Of a stretch of 64,000 nt of DNA, positions 1-10,930 are shown piece after piece. Within the stretch, counting starts at the first letter, position 1. The number at the start of each line of letters is the position of its first letter. A model generated the notes under the pieces. That model made no database searches, was not told the DNA's origin, and was given only the letters and a program-made list of their open reading frames with translations. This stretch comes from Amyloporia xantha (Eukaryota; Basidiomycota; Agaricomycetes; Polyporales; Adustoporiaceae). Location of the stretch: contig JAYKKR010000002.1 of NCBI GenBank assembly GCA_036971615.1, forward strand, positions 372,001 through 436,000. The letters are read 5' to 3'. The position numbers were made by a program, and so were the translations under genes.

Positions 1-1183
1 CACAAGCAAAACAAATGATAAGGCGATGTCCTACAGTCATCGTCGGGTGCCACGGAAAACAGGAGTTCTGGATGCTGACTTTGATAAGCTTTTCAGGCAA
101 GGTTGCATTATTCCCTGCCATAGCTACTTGTTCGACAGTTCATCCCTGCGACTGTGAGATGAGATAACAGGTACATCCACATATGGTGCCGCCCATTATT
201 GGCAGAGCCACTTCGAGATGACTACACGGATCATGAACACTTCAAATTGACGGTGGCACCGCTGAGGATGATGAGGGTCATACAAATCCAAGCTCAAAGA
301 TGAGACTTTGAGATTGGGTGTCCCCATGGCTTATGGAAAACCCCACCTTCTGTACACTGCGATGTCGAGACTGACACACACCCCCGACGCCCATGATGGT
401 GCCACGATATGTCTTTGCAGCAGTGCCATGGAAAGAGAGCAAATTCCATAACATCAACAACAATCCATCATGATACGGGCGATCATACGAAAAGAGACTG
501 CGAGCTGTGCGGCTCGACGTAGACAGATATTACAGGGTCATAATCAGAGGCGGTCGGGAATGGAAGACAAATGCTCACACACGTTCTTCCACTGCCCCTA
601 CCACTTCTCCCGCCGCCCTCTGACACCAAAGTCACCGGTGTAAGGCTGATGTGCAACTGTTGCGCTGAAGATTATCTGAATGGACAAGGAGAAGCACCGC
701 CGGCGTGATACAGCGCTGAAGAAACCTTGTAGGACGGCCAATTTTGCGCGCAACGTCGCGACAGCCGCAGTGTCTAGACCTTTACCTTATACCTCGATGT
801 TCATTGTTCTCGACCTTGTGTTGGGCTAGAAAAAGAATTTGAAGATGGTTTCTTGGTGACTGTGCCGCGGAGGTATTTTTCTGCCATTTTGAGCAACATC
901 GCGGAGGCAGAACGCGTGCACGGCCATTTGATGCGGGCGCCAACACGCGAACAACATTCCTTTCCATTGTGTTCATAACCGCATTGTTCCCTTTTATTTC
1001 CTCATCAATCTGTCCCTGCGGCCACAGCTCATTCTTTTCATATAAACACAGCTCTTTCACTGTCTCAAGCTCCCAAGGATCATCAGGACAAGTACTGGCA
1101 TACAACCGTCCTTACCATTCTTTCATAGACGTCTCCTGCATTGTGCAACAACCCCCAGTCGTATTGTTAATTCTCCTCGCATT
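1..1183. other. No recognisable gene
   Basis: Only short overlapping reading frames without family resemblance or a convincing exon chain were seen on either strand. No RNA gene or repeat was recognised. A gene extending in from the left edge cannot be excluded. Confidence 0.5.
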
Positions 1184-1831
1184 ATGGCAGCCATCGCACC
1201 GTCTCATCGCATTCATACCATTCACGGCACTTTCAACTGTAGCCTGGTAGCCACTTCATCGGCAGCTCAATCGTTCACGCACCTTCCGAATGTATTTGTA
1301 GCCCCAAGCAGTCGTGGCGCGGGCCTCTCGGTGCTCTCTGGGCGTACTGCATCGAATTCGTCCTCATTACCTTCAGAGCGTCGCTATCCTACCAGTACCC
1401 GCCGTGCGCCGCCTCCACCTCCAGCGCGAAGTATCACTTTCGTCAGCGATGACAACCCCTTCGCGGACGGACCACTCGAAGTTGTCGTGCCTCCGCGCAC
1501 TGCACGCTCGTCGCCCAGGCCGCTAATCGCGTCGCGAACACGTATCACTGCGCACATTATCCCTGCGACTGCCATCGCCTCGCCGAGTATGGCCATTGCG
1601 TCGGAGGAAATCACCCATCCCCCGTCACGATCGGGTGCGGTAGCTCTTCCCCCTGGTATTGAGCCAGAGGCCGGCGTGCCCGGTCATAAGCTGGCGAGAG
1701 GGCGGCTGGTTGCCAGCGTCCTGCTCAACCGGGGTTGCGGGCGGCCATTGCGTAGACGATTCAGCGGCTCGGGGGAAGGCCGAGAATATGTCAAGAGCGG
1801 CCTCTCCAGGGTGGTTGCCATGGAGGGATAG
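1184..1831 (+). CDS. Hypothetical low-complexity protein (doubtful)
   Basis: A single open frame of 215 codons. The product is rich in Ser, Pro, Arg and Ala, has a run of five prolines near residue 77 and a short acidic patch (DDNPFADG) just after it. It has no signal peptide, membrane segment or domain that I recognise. Third codon positions favour G/C as in the neighbouring real genes, which is the main argument for coding. The C-terminal third is arginine and glycine rich and may be read-through into non-coding sequence or an unrecognised intron. No function can be proposed. Confidence 0.35.
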   Translation: MAAIAPSHRIHTIHGTFNCSLVATSSAAQSFTHLPNVFVAPSSRGAGLSVLSGRTASNSSSLPSERRYPTSTRRAPPPPPARSITFVSDDNPFADGPLEVVVPPRTARSSPRPLIASRTRITAHIIPATAIASPSMAIASEEITHPPSRSGAVALPPGIEPEAGVPGHKLARGRLVASVLLNRGCGRPLRRRFSGSGEGREYVKSGLSRVVAMEG

Positions 1832-2383
1832 TAATCCGCTGGTCGAGACTACGCCCTGTAGTCCTTACTCCCCAGCATGTACGGCTATCCGCATTCCCAT
1901 GTTGTGTGTCTATGATCTTCGAATCCTCGTTTCTCACATCTCATTCTCATACCGCAAGCAGTTTCATTCATCGCACATCTCCTTTTTGTCTGCATCATCC
2001 GCATTTTGTCGTCAAGGGTCCCAATTCATTCATCCGCATCATAATCATCGTTCATTTTACGTTCTCTTGTAATCCATAGTCGATCGCCTGCTCTGTCTTC
2101 TCGGAATAACGTTATATCCCATACTTAGTTCATCTAGAATCGCATCGCCGCTATCGACTGTTTTGCCACTATCGTCCAGACTTGGTCTCCATCGCTCAGA
2201 TGTGCGTGTATATCCATACGCATAAATTGTGCTGATCGGTGGCAACCTGTTTGCATCGAATAACCTATGAACCGGCACGAAAACATTTCTTATTCGTTAT
2301 GGTAAGTATCAGAATGACGGCCCAGGTAAACATCAACAAGAAGTGGGCGAACCTGACACATTTAATCACCACTATATTCCACG
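1832..2383. other. Intergenic, no gene seen
   Basis: AT-richer sequence than the flanking genes. No supported coding exon, RNA gene or repeat was recognised. It contains the 3' side of the minus-strand BTB gene. Confidence 0.5.
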
Positions 2384-3440
2384 TCACATATCCCAGTCCT
2401 CTATACAAACACTCATGTAGACGGGAAGCATGGCCCATACATCATGGCGCGCCCCCTCCGATGTGGTTATGATCATCTCTTCGCAGCTGGGGCAGAGGTC
2501 CTCCATAGCATCCAAGTCATCCATCCTGTATTCGAGCGGCAGGGCGGAGTTGAAGACGCCATGCCGATGGGCTTCCCGGGGGAATTGGCGCAGTCTTCCC
2601 CTGCACACGTCCTTTGACGTGCAGCCGCTGCTGCATTTCAAGTCGAAAATCCACTCCGTGGCCTCCTGGTTCGCGGACAAGAGGCGGTCCGCCCCTTTGA
2701 GACATCTTTCCACGTCGTCCTGCGAGAGCCTTTCGACCGTGCCGTCAGCCTGCACGACGCCTTTCACGAGGGCCTCCCGCTCCATTCGGGAGCATTCGTA
2801 CAGGGCTGAGGGAATGATCGACGGTGTGTTGGTCAGGCGAGCCAGGTTCACGGCTGTGATGGCCTCTGCGGGTTTGACGGCTGCTGCTTTCGTCCAGGCG
2901 TCGAAGGTGTCCGGGAAGAAATCTCTGATGCGGGCAAGGGCGCCAGAGCGGAGGTCCTCGATATTGTACTTGTGTGCGAGGCGTGCCAGGGACGCAACGA
3001 GGGGGAATGGCGCGCGCTCGTGTCGAATTCGGTATCTGCAATCGAATGGGATGTGAGCAAGTCTGTCGTTCTCACGAACACTGTCAGTGTAAAATGTACT
3101 TCTTGCTGTCGTATAACACGGAAAGCAGGTTGGCCCAGTCCAGCGCACTGTCGGGTACCCGCACGACCGGACAGTCATCCCTTGTCTTGGAATGATTGTC
3201 AGACGTGACGAGCTCTTTGAGAGCAGCCGATTGACGCGACAGGACGCTGATGTGGACTCGGAATGCGACAGCCTGTGCGGCCAGAATGACATTTCCATCT
3301 TCGTACCAGAGTTCCGCGTGTTGGCGGAGGTCCTCCGTTTTGATGATTCTGAGGTCTTGTGCAGCCTCGTAGTGGCTCGGGTTTGACTCCGAGCGTGCTC
3401 GTTTCTTCGGGGGCACATGGTTTACAACAGGAGAGGACAT
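2384..3440 (-). CDS. BTB/POZ domain protein of the fungal type
   Basis: Two exons, 3440..3100 and 3035..2384, with a 64-nt GT-AG intron, give 330 residues. The N-terminal third is a BTB/POZ fold: an opening strand (ELWYEDGNVILAAQ), the helix that follows VHISVLSRQS, and a second half with LVASLARLAHKY. The intron splits the BTB domain at SKK/YRIRHE. Downstream are NLARLTNTPSIIPSALYEC, a C-x5-C pair and a C-x2-C pair (LCPSC), all shared with the double-BTB gene at 13.5-15.9 kb. BTB domains mediate dimerisation and often Cullin-3 recruitment, but no partner domain is visible, so the cellular role is unknown. The start was chosen because it is the first Met before the BTB core, after a short basic leader (PPKKRAR) that could be a nuclear signal. 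Confidence 0.85.
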
Positions 3441-4400
3441 TGCTCTCAGAATGTGCTGCCGCTCTCAGTTAATATTTAATATTACTGTACCAAAACCATT
3501 GCAACTATGCCACTCACGCTCCTAGTAGTATTTCCAAGGAATCCAAGCCCACAGCACGAATAGGTTCGTCGGAAATTTACACCAACTGGAAGCTCTATAT
3601 CAGGCAAATACACTTTAATCTTCAATAAATCATCTTCGCAGACGCGGCAACTATAGGTAGAAGGTGAAGTGACAGCAGTCCGACTCAGTCTCGAATGCTC
3701 AGTCGGGTGAAAAGTATCAGGCGAAACACGGTCACGTGATTGAAATTATACGCGTACCCTTAGCGCACGCCGCGTGTGACGACACGCGGCATTCGAGTGT
3801 GTCGTTGACCGTAATTAGGACATCGAGAATACCATGACGGTATGCACCGTGTAGTTGTCTGCAATTTCCATCTCCTCACCCATCCTATTCCCAAGGATTT
3901 CCTTCGTCCTCGGAAACTCGCTATGGCTGACCATCACCGTTAAAAAGATGTCAACGACAAGAATGCCTATCATATACATGTAGGACGCCTCGCGATGGAA
4001 TGCTCGATTTCCTTGCTCTACGAGCGGCTTTGGACTTGGGTGGTTGCGACCGCCAGATCGGATGGTGGACTCAGTGGACTGAGCGTCCGTGCTGCAACAA
4101 GGGATCGCAATATCTCTGCGGTTCAATGCTGTCGGAAAAAACCACCTCCATAACCGTCCATGGCAATTGCCCGATGACTAGATTCCTTGGCAGCGGGCGC
4201 GTCGTCGTCGAGGATGCTGTCTTACAGCTGAGAGAAATTATCCGAGTGGATGTAGGAAGGTATGATCGCAACGCATATGCAAGAAGTGAATGGGTATGAA
4301 GTACACAGATAATACAAAGAGTCCGGAAAGGTATCGAGGTCCATATACGTGCGTTAATCGACGGAAGTGAAGGGCATAAGACAGAACGACATAAACGACA
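3441..4400. other. Intergenic spacer with E-box and hairpin
   Basis: The spacer separates the 5' end of the BTB gene from the 3' end of the GH5 gene. It holds a CACGTG motif (3733-3738) inside a 15-mer shared with 34370-34384, and a perfect 9-bp hairpin at 3769-3790. Short minus-strand frames near 3.8-4.1 kb have no family resemblance. Confidence 0.5.
3724..3738. promoter_or_regulatory. E-box-containing 15-mer upstream of BTB gene
   Basis: AAACACGGTCACGTG lies about 285 bp upstream of the BTB start codon. The same 15 bases occur at 34370-34384, upstream of a secreted-protein gene. CACGTG is the classic site for bHLH factors such as Cbf1; regulatory function here is inferred. Confidence 0.4.
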
Positions 4401-7142
4401 TCACATAATGTTGCAGCATCCATCACGCAGGAATAGACACCACTGTGCCCACAGTCCGCGGCGGGAGATCGCCGCCTCCTCTGCTGTTTTAATCACCCCT
4501 CCTTCGCGCTTGACAATGATCGTGTACTCGCGAGCTGGCTCGCCCGAGACAGGGACAGGATACCACCATTTAAGAGTCTGACCCTCGACTTCCCACCGCC
4601 CTGCAGTCACTTGCACAGACAGGGCCAAGGGTGCGGACTCAAAGAGTCTTGAGCATGCCTCTGGTTGTGATGGAAGCGTTGAGATCTGAGTCGATGATGC
4701 GTTCCGCGAGGTGAAAGGACTCGGTTCTTTGGACAAGGTCCCATCCGCAGCCAGCGTTGTGGGACTATCACATTCCTGCTCGGAAAACTGAGCCAGGAGC
4801 TCAACGCCAGCGAAATGCACCAGTGGAATGTATATTTCCGTGGCAAGCTCCTGCTCGCCGTCGTCAGCCTCGGCCGATGCAGAAAGGCTTGCCAACCGAG
4901 GTGCATCTTCTGGCCGGACGGATACCGTGAACTTGAATTCCGCTTTCGAGATGTTGAACTGGACATCCTTTGGGACGCCGACGATCGCCATCGGATACGG
5001 ACGGCAGAAGGCCTTCACCGCTCTTGCACCGTCAGTCAAGAAGTCATACGCATTATCCCACCGAGAGAAGGAGGTAAGCTCTGCACCCGGCTTAAGGGTC
5101 TCCTCACTTGACACTTCGGTGGTAACAGGAAGCGTAGCGAGGGACAAAGATGAGGTTGCCGCTGATCGAGTCTTGACTACAGCATCATTCTTGAGCAAAA
5201 GCGCAGATGACGCGTCGCTGAACTCCATTTTGTAGCCGTTCCTCGGGCGCAGATCGTCCGCACTCCAAAGACTGAGGTCCTCCATGTTCCATCCATCGCC
5301 CCACATGTGTGAACTATCGGGGCAATAATTCCAAATAGTGTAGTTGAGCGCATTTGGCCCGTCCGCCGCATTCAGACTCGCATCGAGCGCCTTCTGCTGA
5401 CTAGAGTAGTCGCCTTTATACTTGCCATCATCCGTGTAGCCATAGGATTTTTTGCCGTCCATATCGTACGGAATACCGATCTCGCCGATAATCGTTGGGT
5501 AAGCACCCAAGATCGGCGCATCAGCCTTGAGCATTCCCAACTGCTCCTGAAGAGACTTGCGGATGGCGCTCTCGCCGATTCGAACCGCCGGAAGCTGGGT
5601 CGAGTACTTGCCCCTCAGCAAGCCGAGGGCATCCGCATTGAACCAGTTCCAATGGCGTGTGACGAGAGTGAGCCCGTCATAGTAGTGCGCCGAATAACAG
5701 CAGCGGCCCTGCAGGAACTCTTCGGCGATCGGTGGAGGTAGGGCAAACACGGGCGGCGCAACGAACATGATCGACTCTGGGTGCGATTGTCGAAGACGTC
5801 TGGAAAACGCCTGCCAATGCGGCAGCCAGTATGTCTCAATGAAATGTGCCGAGTGGCTTACAGCCGATGGCGGAGCCTTGAAGTAGTCTGGGACCAATAC
5901 GTCACCGGAATCTACGTCCCAAACGCCGTGTAACGCCCACGCACAGACACCCAGTTTCCACCCAGGGTCGCGCCGCCAACCCCAACGAGGATGCACGCCG
6001 TTGGGCTCCGTGTCGGGCTCTGCCCATACCTTCAGACCCTGGGGGTCAATGGTGACCGAGCCATCTCGTTTAGGACCCGTCGACCCAAACTGCCAATTGT
6101 CGACAGTCTGCGCTCGACCCATTCCCAGCCGAAAGGATTGTGCCGGGGTCGGAAATGTGCCCTTCTTCATTACGGACGTCTGTTTCGTGGGAACAGTGTT
6201 GAGGTCACCGTATCCACAGAAGCCCTCATAGGGCTCATTCATGCTGTCCCAGCCTATTACGCACTCATCAAACAAGTCGCCCGCGTCGCGAATGCAATCA
6301 GCAAGCACACCAAACGCAGCTATGTAGTGGCTTTGCAGGTAGTCTTGTATGTTCTGCCCGTCAATGATGCACTTTGGCGCAAAGATACGACCAGCGAAGA
6401 AGAGTGTGAAGAGCGTCTGTGAAGCCAGACGCCCGTAATTCGTCGACCATATCATGGCGGGTAGATGAACGGGATCAGCCACGGAGGCCGTGGGGTATTC
6501 ACAGTGCACAATGGCAGCCTGGGTAGCGGTAAAGTGACGGGCATCAAGCCCACAAGCCGGCAGTGTCCAGAAGGGAGCACCGGAGCCGCCAGAAAAGCGA
6601 GACCACTGTGCAGTTCCAACGTTAATGCGCATCGGGGGGACATTATATATGCACGTACAATGTCCTGATGAGGGTCCATGTAGATCTTAAAACCATATTC
6701 CTTGCATTTCCGAAGCACTCGCACGGTGTAGTCCATAAACTCATAGTCATATTGCCCACTGGTCAGCAGTCAGAGAGCAGTCGTACTGAGGTACCGGAAA
6801 TACGCACGGTCCAGCATGCTCGAGGGCTTCCCACGTCACTACATATCTTAGCATATTGAAACCCCATCCTCTCAAGCGCGCCAGATGCACGTCCGCGGAG
6901 CCATCGTCGAGATTGAGCGGCCTCCCGACAAAGCTGCCCTCACCTGCCTCACCGGATTCCCAGAACCCATCGAGTATATAAGAAGGCGTGTCCACGGGTG
7001 CCTTGTCCCCACCAGAGAGATTCACACCTCGCAGCAGAAGCGTACGACCAGCGTTATCGACAAAGTGGCTCTCAGTCGTGTGAATGAAGTAGGGTGGAGC
7101 GGGCTTTCCTGTCGCAGGTGAGTCCAGCGGAACTGAGGGCAT
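4401..7142 (-). CDS. GH5 subfamily 12-like beta-glucosidase (glucocerebrosidase / steryl-glucosidase type)
   Basis: Three exons, 7142..6808, 6758..6659 and 6605..4401, joined by 49- and 53-nt introns, give 879 residues. The N-terminus has RGVNLSGGDKAP, then DPHQD followed by WSRFSGGSGAP across an intron. The acid/base Glu is in WDSMNEPYEG (about residue 269) and the nucleophile Glu in IIGEIGIPYDMDG (about 520). The barrel is followed by a C-terminal beta-sandwich region of about 250 residues. This layout matches fungal proteins such as yeast Egh1 and Cryptococcus EGCrP, which cleave glucose from ergosteryl glucoside or glucosylceramide inside the cell. No signal peptide is seen, consistent with a cytosolic or vacuolar enzyme. 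The choice between sterol and ceramide substrates cannot be made from sequence alone. The start is the first Met ahead of the conserved N-terminal block. Confidence 0.9.
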
Positions 7143-8444
7143 GATGCAGGTCGTGCTCAAGCTGCACCAGTATCCGAAGATGACCTTTTGTCGACTCTCG
7201 AGAGGGAGAAAAGACGGACGGTGAGTGTATGCGGAGCTACTGGTCCCGGGGCAGTCGACAGGCGCAGCAGTCCGCACAAGTGGTCTGATAACGGTTCACT
7301 CACGTGACAACTGTGGAAGGGCGGCGCTCTGCAGAACTGCGCAACCTTAGCTATTAACCTTGTCTGTAAGAAAAGTCTTTCAAGAAAACGCTCGAGCTGA
7401 GAGTGCAGAGTCTACGTAGTTCGATGGGCCGTCGACGACGACGAGATGTAGAGGCTGACTAACGCCAGTGGAAAGAAAGTATTCTCGGATGATCTCAGTG
7501 GCCGCTACGTCTTGTATGCTTCAAGTTGTACTGTAGTCCTCAAAATCGACTTGAAGCCGACGGGATGTGGCCTAGAGGGATCCTGAAGCAATCTAGACTC
7601 AGAATGAGTGACGCTCTCGTCGCTGGTCCACCCAATGCACTGCGAAGCTTGGAAAAAGACTCGAGACTCTTAGAGAAGTGGGGGAAAGTTGGATGGACCT
7701 CTATTCGAAGGTGTGAGTGTGCCTTTATATACAGTACATGGCGTCGAAAAAATATGTCATAACAAGCTAGAATGGAGGCTACTGCTGACATACCGCGCCC
7801 GAGGACGCCGAATGAATGACAAAAACATACAGATTTGGAAGGAGAGCTACTAAAAGAGGAAACCGTTACTAGGTAGGATTTCCAGCTTGGCTCGTCATCG
7901 ATTCATCGGGCATTGTCTCGGCGGATACGCGAAATCCCGAAGTTAACGCATCCTATGCAACCCGCCGCCAGGCCTCGGGAGCAGAACCACTCGTCGCGCT
8001 GCTTACGTATGCCGTCTGATTAATGATTCACCGTATACGTACCTCCCGTCGTCGCTGTCCATCGATCATCATCCGACAGTCTTGGCATTTGTGATCTAAA
8101 CGTTCGCATGATGTGAGTCCATTCGAAAAAAAAAAGAGCAAGGGGAAGAAAAGACAGGAAAAAGGACAGGTCACGATCGGTGGTGTTCTTTATACGTGTT
8201 TCCCTTGTGCACGATAAAGAAGGTTGTTGTCCTGCAGAGGGAGACCAGGTTCGGTATGTTGTTGTATGCATATATGGCTCAATTCCACAAACTCGGGGGC
8301 ATGAAGCTTAAGTGGCGGCGGATGTCAGCTTAGGGAAACGCTAGTGAAGGGAGTGGGTACGATAGGACGCAGTATATTATCCACGTCAACGAAAACATAC
8401 CATACGGAGAAAAACCACATAACTTATATTCTTACAGAGATCCC
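7143..8444. other. Intergenic region upstream of GH5 gene
   Basis: No supported gene. A CACGTGA motif at about 7302 lies roughly 160 bp upstream of the GH5 start. Small open frames at 7.5-7.8 kb and 8.0-8.3 kb lack family resemblance and splice partners. Confidence 0.5.
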
Positions 8445-10066
8445 TCAATCTAGTAATCCACAAGTAGCCGACGACGCATTCCGGAAGTCACCGAACTCCC
8501 AATTATAACAATCCTAGGTCACCAGCGGGCCAATGGTCAGACAACGGACGCGTCAAGTCCTACGGTACGTTCACTTACCATGCAGTCTTCCTCCACAAAG
8601 AAATCGGGAACTGCCTTTGGCTCACGACCTCCGTTCTTACCATCGTCGCTGCCTTCACCGCTATCCCAATCCGTCGACAGCAGTTTGTCGACTATGAATT
8701 GGATGCCGTGTGTGCGGACGTCAACTCCCCACCCGAACTTCGAGACAGTATCATAGCGGATAACGTTGCCTAGGTGGCATCTAGTAAAAACACGGACCGA
8801 ACCGTTTGTTTGACAAATCCTGCGAAACAACAAACTGAACGCACCGAGTTTCCATGGCGAACCCACCAATCGCACACGATGACGCGACACCATTACAAAC
8901 GCCCATAGGAATGGGGTCTGCGGTGTGGTAGACATTGGTAATGTGTTGTGTGGAAGGCTGCGAGTTGCTTTGAGCGGAAGGCTACCATCGAAAGCGATGT
9001 GCACTCACGGGCGAAGGCAAATGTAATCGTTGCGCTGCTAACTTTTCCGCAGGAGCCTCGAACGCCACTACGGGCGCGCCAAAGGTAACGCCGATGAGTG
9101 ATGCGAGCGAACCGCCTAAAGAATGGCCTACAGCCCGAGTCAAGACAATAAGAAAGGGACTGTCTGTTGTAATACTTACCCACTAGCCAGATATCAGCAT
9201 CAGGGTACATATACGTTACGTTATTGTACAAATTCTGCGGCCATCAGTAAGCTTCGTATATCCACACAATATTACGGCGAGAAAACCTACCGTTCCGACA
9301 GAGTAGAACAAGCTATCCTCAATAAGGCTCTTCTCGAGGCATCCCTGATCGCACTTGTAACCACCCTCCCAGCATCCACAGACGGGAGACCAAGTCGGCC
9401 CTACGCGTGCGCAGCAGCATGAGAAAAGCAAGTTATCGTTGAGCTTGTCCTTCCGTTGCGTCGGTCCACCACCGCCAACCAACCTCCCCGCTGAGGTACC
9501 CTTGACGGAGATCACGACAGTCGAGTTATCCGGCGTCGCAAAGATCTGTCCGCGAAACCCGTCAGCGTCTGGCTCCCACCCAAAAGGATAGCTCTGAACC
9601 GCGAGTCAGCAATTAGTGGGATGAACAGAGCTACGCTACAACATACGTTGTTCCATTCAGGTCCAAGATCATACCACCCCTTCTCGGAAGGCTCATAGTA
9701 TGCATTGTTGGTCATCTTCGCCAGCATCAGCAGCGTCTCCCGGTCCTGTACGTCAGGCCCCTCAACTTCCACCTCATCCCATGGAATAGAAGCTAGGCCG
9801 CGGAATCGCGCACTTGAGAAGGTACTTTGCGACTTGGGCCTGTGGGTCCTGAGCGGCCGGGTATTCAGCGCATACTCCTGTGGCACAAGGGCGGATGAGG
9901 ATATTATGTCGGAGAAGACAACCCGAGACGAGTTGGATGAACCATGCTCATGGCGCAGCTCGAATCTGAGTCGTGACAGATTGGGGGAATCGAAATGAGA
10001 CTCCTTGGACCATAGGAGCGACGCAAGCAGATAATGCAGGGCGCTTGGAAGGAGACCAAGTAACAT
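8445..10066 (-). CDS. ATG15: Autophagy-related lipase ATG15
   Basis: Seven exons (10066..9647, 9593..9291, 9234..9180, 9127..9009, 8957..8845, 8780..8579, 8513..8445) with introns of 51-65 nt give an uninterrupted 426-residue protein. Residues 1-20 form a hydrophobic signal anchor ([18 protein letters not shown]). The class-3 lipase elbow GHSLGG is at 260-265, with Ser262 as nucleophile. ATG15-specific blocks are present: [20 protein letters not shown] and the C-terminal [13 protein letters not shown], which appears only when the last intron is removed. ATG15 is a vacuolar phospholipase delivered by the multivesicular body route and degrades autophagic bodies and internal vesicles. The start at the hydrophobic anchor fits the type II membrane topology of the family. 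Confidence 0.95.
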
Positions 10067-10169
10067 TATATGGCGGTGAAGAAGAAACAGCCGCAGTAAA
10101 GTCTTCAGAATACTGGTGTGCTGGATCGCAGCTAGGTAAATAAGTAGATAGATGACTTTGGGTGATGGA

Positions 10170-10437
10170 GATGGGGGTTAGGAGCCTCGAGCAAGCAACG
10201 TGATTCAAGCTACTGTCTACTGTGATAGACGCCCATTTTAAAGTGTGCATTGAGTGCCACAGCGCTTACTGAACACTCCTTAAAGCGACCGTCCCTCCCT
10301 CACCCTCAAAGGGCGCTATTTTAGGTCTGTCTAGGGGAGACAACTGAACACTGCTGTTGTCTGCGACCCAACCATCCATTCGTAAGGCGTGAATATAATT
10401 TTGTGGTACAGAATTCTCCTAGGGTCACGTTTCTTGA
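10170..10437 (-). repeat. Inverted repeat, left copy
   Basis: About 265 bp match the reverse complement of 15912-16163 at roughly 95% identity by eye. The left copy has an extra 7-bp tandem duplication (CTACTGT) near 10211. It lies upstream of ATG15 and downstream of eIF2A. No coding capacity or terminal inverted repeats of its own were seen. Confidence 0.85.
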
Positions 10438-10444
10438 TGCCTTT

Positions 10445-10478
10445 GTGCGTTCGGCCTCAACGTTGACGTCGAACGCAC
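10445..10478. repeat. 9-bp inverted repeat
   Basis: GTGCGTTCG and CGAACGCAC face each other across 16 nt, next to the left copy of the long inverted repeat. Function unknown. Confidence 0.5.
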
Positions 10479-10930
10479 ACTGGTTCAAGGTCGGCGGACT
10501 GGCGGCGAAGGACAGCTGCAGCTTTGTGTTCGCTGTCAGTCGATGAGACTCAACCTCAAATGAAATGTTGAGCACGTTGTCTTTGATTGGTTGTTTTAGC
10601 TGATCTGGTTTTAGCTGATGAATCAAGAATCATTATAATAATAATCAGGCCTCAGGTGTCTTACCGAAACACAGGTTTTCTAGTCAAACATCCCATCGAC
10701 GCCTGAAACTTAAAGATTCGCTACCGTCAGAATAGTTTCAATACCTATCTGTGCCTACGTGTGCGGAGGCTCTAATACACGACACGAATGCTTTAATGCC
10801 CGTAATAACGATGTCCGCGTGTATATCCATACACAACAAAGGGGAAGGTTTAATATCACGACGTAGATGGATGAGCCACGAACAAAACGACAGAGAAGCA
10901 GAGACTGAGACGAAGGATGAATATGACAAA

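Noticed and set aside
8537..8578. Alternative ATG15 C-terminus by read-through of the last donor
   Set aside because: Splicing to 8513 yields the family-typical [13 protein letters not shown] end; read-through gives an unrelated tail.
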